Shown: one piece after another, positions 58,567 to 64,000 of the stretch
How positions within the stretch are numbered: the first letter of the stretch is position 1
Layout: the number at the start of each line of letters is the position of its first letter
Assembly: GCA_945889445.1 (NCBI GenBank)
Contig: CAMDBX010000012.1
Location: 1 to 64,000, forward strand
Source: Rhizobium sp. Q54
GTDB taxonomy: Bacteria > Pseudomonadota > Alphaproteobacteria > Rhizobiales > Aestuariivirgaceae
Direction of reading: 5' to 3'
DNA length: 64,000 nucleotides
Position numbers and translations under genes: made by a program
The notes under the pieces: model-generated
The model's input: only the letters and a program-made list of their open reading frames with translations
The model's database searches: none
What the model was told of the DNA's origin: nothing

Positions 58567-59586
58567 TCAACCCCAGCAGATCTTCAGGCCCTCTTCCGAG
58601 GTGATGGAGGGCAGGCCGTCGACCGGCTTGTCGGTGATCAGCTGTACGCCGGTGTTGAAGAAGTCGAGGCCCTCGGAGTTGGCGGGCTTCGCACCGTCCT
58701 TGGCGAAGGCGGCAACGGCTTCGACACCCTTCGAGGCCATCAGCAGCGGGAACTGCATGGAGGTGGCGCCGATGACGCCGGCCTTCACGTTCTGCACGCC
58801 CGGGCAACCACCGTCGACCGAAACGATCAGAGCCTGGGCTTCCTTGCCCGCTGCCTTCATCGCCTGGAAGGCGCCTTCAGCTGCCGGCTCGTTGATCGTG
58901 TAGATCAGGTTCATGTTCGGCTCCTTGGCAAGCAGGTTTTCTGCTGCCTTGAGGCCGCCTTCGGGATTGGCGTTCGAGGTTTCGTGGCCGATCACGCGCG
59001 GATCGGTTTCGGAGCCCATCACCTTGCCGTTCGGCACTTCGATGCCGAAGCCGGTGAGGAAGCCGGTGTCGCGCAGCACGTCGACCGAGATGTTGTCCTT
59101 GTTGATGTTCAGCATGCCGATCTTGGCATCCTTGGCGGCATCGCCCATCTGAGCCTTGGCCCACTTGCCGATCAGCACACCTGCTTCGAAGTTGTCGGTG
59201 GCGAAGGTCGAGTCGGCAGCGTCCTTGTCGCCAATCGGGGTGTCGAGTGCGATGACCAGCACACCCTTGGAACGCGCGTCCTTGAGGGCGGGGATGACCG
59301 AGTCGTTCGAGGCGGTGATCAGGATGCCCTTGGCGCCCGATGCGACACAGTTCTCGATGGCTTCGATCTGCGGGCCGGCGTCACCGTCGACCTTGCCGGC
59401 GAAAGCCTGGAACTCGAGCCCGAGTTCCTTTGCCTTGGCTTCTGCACCTTCCTTCATCTTCACGAAGAAGGGGTTGGTGTTGTTCTTGGTGATCAGGCAA
59501 ACGCCATCAGCCGCAAGAGCGGGGGTGACGGCAAAAACAGCGGTCGCCGCAGCGCCGAGCAGAGCAGATTTGAAAAGGGTCTTCAC
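58567..59586 (-). CDS. sugar ABC transporter substrate-binding protein (FrcB-like)
   Basis: Signal peptide; VCLITKNNTNPFFVKMKEGAEAKAKELGLEFQAFAGKVDGDAGPQIEAIENCVASGAKGILITASNDSVI. Confidence 0.93.
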   Translation of the reverse strand: MKTLFKSALLGAAATAVFAVTPALAADGVCLITKNNTNPFFVKMKEGAEAKAKELGLEFQAFAGKVDGDAGPQIEAIENCVASGAKGILITASNDSVIPALKDARSKGVLVIALDTPIGDKDAADSTFATDNFEAGVLIGKWAKAQMGDAAKDAKIGMLNINKDNISVDVLRDTGFLTGFGIEVPNGKVMGSETDPRVIGHETSNANPEGGLKAAENLLAKEPNMNLIYTINEPAAEGAFQAMKAAGKEAQALIVSVDGGCPGVQNVKAGVIGATSMQFPLLMASKGVEAVAAFAKDGAKPANSEGLDFFNTGVQLITDKPVDGLPSITSEEGLKICWG

Positions 59587-59713
59587 ATAGGCCTCCCATC
59601 AGTTTGTTTTCCCCTATCAAGGGGTTAGGTGAAGTTCAGATACTACGGGTGCGAGAGGGGCCTGTGGGTCCGCACTCCTGCACTTGGTGCATTCTCAACT
59701 CAAAAAATGACCT

Positions 59714-59752
59714 CTGTCAATAAATAAACCGGAATGATTTATTGATTGACAG
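59714..59752. promoter_or_regulatory. 39-bp dyad CTGTCAATAAATAAA-CCGGAATGA-TTTATTGATTGACAG, candidate ROK-regulator operator
   Basis: 14/15 arm complementarity in the divergent region between frcB-like (-) and ROK (+) genes. Confidence 0.72.
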
Positions 59753-59804
59753 TCCTTCCACCGGCTGGAAATCTGTGCGCCTCTGCAGAGGGAACGGGAT
59801 TGTC

Positions 59805-61031
59805 ATGTCGATCGAATGGGCCAGCGGCACGCGCGGGGACAGCTACCCCGAGCTTTCGCGCGGTACCACCCAGACGGGCGTGCGCCTCTACAACGAGCGG
59901 CTCATCCTATCTTTGATCCGGCTGCACGGCCAGTTGCCGAAGGCGGAAATGGCGCGCCTCACCGGGCTCTCGGCGCAGACGGTTTCGGTCATCGTACGGC
60001 AACTGGAGGCTGACGGGCTGCTGAAGCGGCGAACCCCGCAGCGCGGCAAGGTGGGCCAGCCGCTGGTGCCTTTCGAACTCGACTCGAATGGCGCCTTCTC
60101 GATCGGCCTCAAGGTGGGCCGGCGCTCGGGCGACCTGATGCTGCTGGACCTTGCCGGCAAGGTTCGACACACCATCCACAGGCCCTACAGCTTTCCCTCG
60201 CCCGCCGAGATGATGGGTTTCGTCACCTTTGGGGTCGAAGAGCTGGTGTCGGGCCTGAGCGCCGAGCAACGCGCCCGGATCAGCGGAATGGGGATCGCGG
60301 CTCCGTTCGAACTGTGGAACTGGGCGGAGGACGTGGGCGCCCCCGCCGACGTGCTGATGGCGTGGAAGGACTTCGACCTTCAGGCAGAGATCGCAAAGCT
60401 CTTTTCCTGGCCAATCCACTTCTGCAATGACGCATCAGCCGCCTGTGCGGCTGAGTTGCTGTTCGGCCACGGCCGTGACCTGCAGGATTTCGCCTATTTC
60501 TACATGGGCTACTTCATCGGCGGCGGCGTGGTGTTGAACGGCAGTCTCTATCTTGGTCGGCATGGCAATGCGGGCGCCTTCGCTTCGCTTCCCGTGACTT
60601 CGGCGAGCGGCAGGTCGGAACAACTGGTGCATTCAACCTCGCTCGCCGCCCTGGAGCGCGATATCCTACGTGAGGGCGGCGACCCCGAAGTGCTGTGGCG
60701 CGACCCCGCTGAATGGCGCGGGGCGGGCCCGGCACTCGACCGCTGGCTGGCACACGCCGCACGCGACGTTGCGACCGCCGCGGCGGGCGTCATGGCGGTT
60801 CTCGACTGCTCGGCAATCATCATTGACGGCGCGGTGCCCCTCGGGGTGCGGAGCCGATTTGTAGAAGCGGTGCAGCAGGCGCTGACGCTTGTCGATCGCC
60901 AAGGTCTTGCGGCGTTTCCGGTTCTCGAAGGCTCCGTCGGTGGGGATGCGCGGGCACTTGGTGCCGCCAGCCTGCCGCTGTTCGACAATTTCATCATCAA
61001 CCGAAACGTGCTGTTCAAGGAAAAAGCCTAA
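59805..61031 (+). CDS. ROK family transcriptional regulator
   Basis: wHTH AEMARLTGLSAQTVSVIVRQLEADGLLKRRTPQRGKVGQPLV; FCNDASAACAAELLFG; GGGVVLNGSLYLGRHGNAGAF. Confidence 0.9.
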   Translation: MSIEWASGTRGDSYPELSRGTTQTGVRLYNERLILSLIRLHGQLPKAEMARLTGLSAQTVSVIVRQLEADGLLKRRTPQRGKVGQPLVPFELDSNGAFSIGLKVGRRSGDLMLLDLAGKVRHTIHRPYSFPSPAEMMGFVTFGVEELVSGLSAEQRARISGMGIAAPFELWNWAEDVGAPADVLMAWKDFDLQAEIAKLFSWPIHFCNDASAACAAELLFGHGRDLQDFAYFYMGYFIGGGVVLNGSLYLGRHGNAGAFASLPVTSASGRSEQLVHSTSLAALERDILREGGDPEVLWRDPAEWRGAGPALDRWLAHAARDVATAAAGVMAVLDCSAIIIDGAVPLGVRSRFVEAVQQALTLVDRQGLAAFPVLEGSVGGDARALGAASLPLFDNFIINRNVLFKEKA

Positions 61032-61462
61032 TGCTCAAGGGAATTGACCCGCTGCTGAGCCCTGACCTGCTGCGTGTGCTACGGGAGATGGGGCATGGCG
61101 ACGAGATTGCCATCGTCGATGGCAACTATCCCGCCGAGGAACACGGCAAGCGCGTGGTCCGGCTCGACGGCCATGGCGCTCCGCGCATACTCGATGCCAT
61201 CCTCTCGGTCATGCCAGTCGACGACATGGTGCCCGAGGCCGTGTGGAGACCTGCCGCCTACATGGATCCCAAGCGCATGGAACCAGTGTTCGAGGACTTC
61301 ACTGCCGTGGTGCTGAAGCACGAGCCCAAACAAAGGATCGTGCCGCTGGTGGGTGATGCCTTCTACACCAAGGTCAAGGCCTGCTTTGCCATCGTCGCCT
61401 CAAGCGAGCCGCGGCTTTATGGCAACATTATCGTCAAGAAGGGTGTGATCTATCCCGCATGA
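61031..61462 (+). CDS. RbsD/FucU family sugar mutarotase
   Basis: MLKGIDPLLSPDLLRVLREMGHGDEIAIVDGNYPAEEHGKRVVRLDGHGAPRILDAIL. Confidence 0.92.
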   Translation: MLKGIDPLLSPDLLRVLREMGHGDEIAIVDGNYPAEEHGKRVVRLDGHGAPRILDAILSVMPVDDMVPEAVWRPAAYMDPKRMEPVFEDFTAVVLKHEPKQRIVPLVGDAFYTKVKACFAIVASSEPRLYGNIIVKKGVIYPA

Positions 61463-61520
61463 GCGGGCCATCCGAGGCACATCATGCCACGTCTGGACGT
61501 TCAACTGGCCGCTCACGGCT

Positions 61521-62951
61521 TCAACGGAGACCATTCTTCCTGCGGAACCGCGCGAGTGCCGTTTGGCGGCGCGGGCTAGCCATTGTTTCGGTGGACCGGG
61601 CTGACCTGGAGCTTGTTGTTGCCATGGAACTTGCAGCTGCCATGGTGAGCGCAGGGCTGGCAGATGCCACTGTCGGCGCCTTGAGCAGATCCTGCATCGG
61701 CGCAACGGTCTGGCTCGCCGGGAAGACCTCCGTGTCAAGCAGAGTGCGTGGAACACCCAGGTGATCCTGCAGCAGGCCCTTGAAGACGGCGCGCATGTCC
61801 GTTGTGGCGCGCAGCGAAGCGCCGTTCACGAGATCTGCATTGGCGAGGCCAGGCCAGCTGCCGAAGACCTTGTTGCCGTTAATCGCGCCGCCAAGCAGGA
61901 ACGCGACGGAGGCTACACCGTGGTCGGTGCCGGTTGTGCCGTTGACATATGCCCTTCGACCCATTTCGGTGACGCAGACGACCGCGGTCGTCTTCCAGGC
62001 CGCTTCCCCCATCTCGATCCGGAAGGCATCGAGGCAAGCGTCCAGTTCACTCAGCTTCGTTGTGAGAATCGAGGCCTGGGTTGCATGGGTGTCCCAGCCA
62101 CCAGTGCTGAGCACGGCGATGCGTGGCCCGGCGGGGTCCTTCAGGAGACGGGCGGTGCCGAGGAACGACCTCATCAGCGGGCTCGCAGTCGGGGGAGTCG
62201 TCGTGCCTGACGCTCCCGACTCCGCGAGTCGATATGTGCGCTCACCCTCACCGAGCACAACCGACAGTGGATTTCCGGCACGGTGGTAAAGGCTGGTCAG
62301 TGGGTCCGTGAGGGTTGAGTTGGAACGAATGCCGGGCAACCACGAGAGAACGGGTGCCGGTCCAGCGAGGATGAACGGGGTTGGGCCAACGTGCATCGCA
62401 TCGGTCTTCACGGCGGCCCCCGCCGGAAGGATATTGAGAAGGCGATTCATCCAGCCGGTCGTGCATGACCGGGGACCGCCTCCAGGCAAGCCGGACTCGA
62501 GATTATACTGACATTCGAAATGCGAGCTTATCTGCAGGGGCGGAGCAATGGCCTGCACCAGTGCTGCGTCCCCGGCGAGGAACACGTCCCGGAACTTCGG
62601 CATTGCGGCGTTGAGCGCATATTCCGATGTGAATGGAAGCAGCAGATTCTTGGGAAGTGCAAGCCCGGCCCGGAGTGACGTGTAGTTGGCATAATCGTTC
62701 AGCGGAACGGCAACATGCAGGCCGTCCAGTGCGCCAGCAAGGTTGACGATGAGAAGCCGAGGCTCCGTGCCGGCGGCTTCCGCGTGCCGCGGCATGTGGG
62801 CCCAGGCGAAGAGACCCGCCGAAAGGCCAAGAAGGTTGCGGCGGTTGATGAGCGCGCGGGACTCCGCGCAACCTTCCGCAGCAGCATCGAGCAGGTGTTG
62901 CGGAACAGTGGGCGTTTCGTGGTCGTGATCATGATCTGACATGGGTGTCAC
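61521..62951 (-). CDS. DUF1501 domain-containing protein
   Basis: RRNLLGLSAGLFAWAHMPRHAEAAGTEPRLLIVNLAGALDGLHVAVPLNDYANY...VLSTGGWDTHATQASI...TDHGVASVAFLLGGAINGNKVFGSWPGL. Confidence 0.9.
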   Translation of the reverse strand: MTPMSDHDHDHETPTVPQHLLDAAAEGCAESRALINRRNLLGLSAGLFAWAHMPRHAEAAGTEPRLLIVNLAGALDGLHVAVPLNDYANYTSLRAGLALPKNLLLPFTSEYALNAAMPKFRDVFLAGDAALVQAIAPPLQISSHFECQYNLESGLPGGGPRSCTTGWMNRLLNILPAGAAVKTDAMHVGPTPFILAGPAPVLSWLPGIRSNSTLTDPLTSLYHRAGNPLSVVLGEGERTYRLAESGASGTTTPPTASPLMRSFLGTARLLKDPAGPRIAVLSTGGWDTHATQASILTTKLSELDACLDAFRIEMGEAAWKTTAVVCVTEMGRRAYVNGTTGTDHGVASVAFLLGGAINGNKVFGSWPGLANADLVNGASLRATTDMRAVFKGLLQDHLGVPRTLLDTEVFPASQTVAPMQDLLKAPTVASASPALTMAAASSMATTSSRSARSTETMASPRRQTALARFRRKNGLR

Positions 62952-64000
62952 CTGAGCATGTATTCGGGGGAGGAGAAGAGCACCACGAGCCTGCTGCCGG
63001 CGTAGATTTTCTTCGTTTTCATTTCGGCCATGGTGGATGTCAGCGCAGCAGAGCAGACACCGGGCAACAGTTCTGCGGCGCGCGCTTCCGGATCAATCAC
63101 CATCTTGTCGACGCCGAGAGCGTTTTGCACCATCCCAAATGCAAAGTCCTTGCGAGCAAAAACGAAGCCGGGGTTCCTCCAATAATAGTCATCATCAGGA
63201 TAGCCATCCGGCGTAATCCTGCCCCAAGTCGGCTGGCTGAGCTGGCCGACGATCGAGTGAAACCCACGGGCTTTTTGCATGACCGAGTTCTTACTGAATC
63301 CCAGTCCGCGCACCATGGACATTTGCCAGTGAAGCGGTTGGACGAGCCGGGTCATCGGCAGTGTCCAGGCGCCATCAACCAGGAGCAGCGCCCTTGCGAC
63401 GGCCCAAAGATCGCCACCTGTCCGTTGGAAGACGCGGGCAAGCTTTTGAACAGCCGCGACCGGGGGCTCGTCCGTGATGAAGTGCTGGATGAGCTTGAAG
63501 GCAATATGCTGGGCCGTCGCGGGATGGGCAGCCAGCGCATCAAATACCGCCAGTCCCTGTGTCATGTCGGGTTGACTGTAGGTGACACCTAGTACCGTTT
63601 GTGGGCCCGGCTCATGGCGGCCGGGGTCGAAGCGGAACTGCCCATACGTCTCGAGTTTCTTGATGTCGTTATAGATGCTCCATCCAGTGAGAACCTTGGA
63701 AAGGCTGACGACATCTGCTTGGGTGTAGCCACCATAGGCCCCGAGGGTGTGAAGTTCGAGGATCTCGCGCCCCAGATTTTCATTGTGTGAGAGCTTGTTG
63801 GCCTTGCCCCATGCCGATTTTCCGATGGTTGAGTTCTCACCCGTCGAGAACTGGTTATCGAGGTAACAGATCATGGCCGGATGCTGGTAGACTGCCTTGA
63901 GCAGGTCGGCGAACTTGCCCAGGACGTGCGGACGGATGACCGACCGCTCGAAGTGGCCGACGGTCGGCATCACCCGCGAGTCTTTGGCGCCATTGATTGA
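62948..64000 (-). CDS. DUF1800 domain-containing protein (N-terminus beyond right edge)
   Basis: FERSVIRPHVLGKFADLLKAVYQHPAMICYLDNQFSTGENSTIG...NENLGREILELHTLGAYGGYTQADVVSLSKVLTGWSI; frame remains open to 64000. Confidence 0.9.
   Translation of the reverse strand, partial: SINGAKDSRVMPTVGHFERSVIRPHVLGKFADLLKAVYQHPAMICYLDNQFSTGENSTIGKSAWGKANKLSHNENLGREILELHTLGAYGGYTQADVVSLSKVLTGWSIYNDIKKLETYGQFRFDPGRHEPGPQTVLGVTYSQPDMTQGLAVFDALAAHPATAQHIAFKLIQHFITDEPPVAAVQKLARVFQRTGGDLWAVARALLLVDGAWTLPMTRLVQPLHWQMSMVRGLGFSKNSVMQKARGFHSIVGQLSQPTWGRITPDGYPDDDYYWRNPGFVFARKDFAFGMVQNALGVDKMVIDPEARAAELLPGVCSAALTSTMAEMKTKKIYAGSRLVVLFSSPEYMLR

Noticed and set aside
1-64000. CRISPR arrays, tRNA/rRNA genes, transposases, prophage
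   Set aside because: No regularly spaced repeats, cloverleaf-like sequences or mobile-element proteins noticed on reading; not exhaustively searchable by eye

Overview
GC-rich alphaproteobacterial chromosome segment (Rhizobiales-like by gene content), dense with catabolic operons. No rRNA, tRNA, CRISPR, phage or transposase genes were recognised. Main blocks: (1) 1-16.5 kb, a catabolic island bounded by two GlxA/AraC-type regulators: BKACE-family beta-keto acid cleavage enzyme, Pot-type ABC importer, acyl-CoA dehydrogenase, ADP-forming acyl-CoA synthetase, aldehyde dehydrogenase, RidA, alpha/beta hydrolase, CaiB-type CoA-transferase, DUF1185 protein, flavin reductase, and a flavodoxin-like gene with an in-frame TAA. 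(2) 16.6-17.8 kb, cbpM/cbpA. (3) 17.9-23.3 kb, a compact serine-cycle cluster (sgaA-mtkA-mtkB-mcl) with two LuxR-type regulators, one of them a 115-aa HTH-only protein inside the operon. (4) 25.8-28.6 kb, glycosyltransferase/GtrA genes. (5) 28.7-36.7 kb, a BetI-like regulator, two Rieske oxygenases, a Pot-type ABC importer and a cupin of the DMSP-lyase family: the best candidate for an undescribed pathway. (6) 37.4-41.7 kb, a dihydroxyacetone kinase PTS operon preceded by a 43-bp dyad. (7) aspA, mmcB, actRS/regAB, sco, phaZ. (8) 48.4-49.9 kb, an apparent deletion scar joining a lysR pseudogene to a 5'-truncated GcvT/DmdA-like gene. (9) PBP1A. (10) 52.2-61.5 kb, a sugar/sugar-acid locus (UxaA-like, GntR, AKR, HAD-type dehydrogenase, Frc-like ABC, ROK, FucU) with two clear palindromic operator candidates. 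(11) A DUF1501/DUF1800 pair running off the right edge. All assignments come from reading protein motifs by eye; no database search was run.
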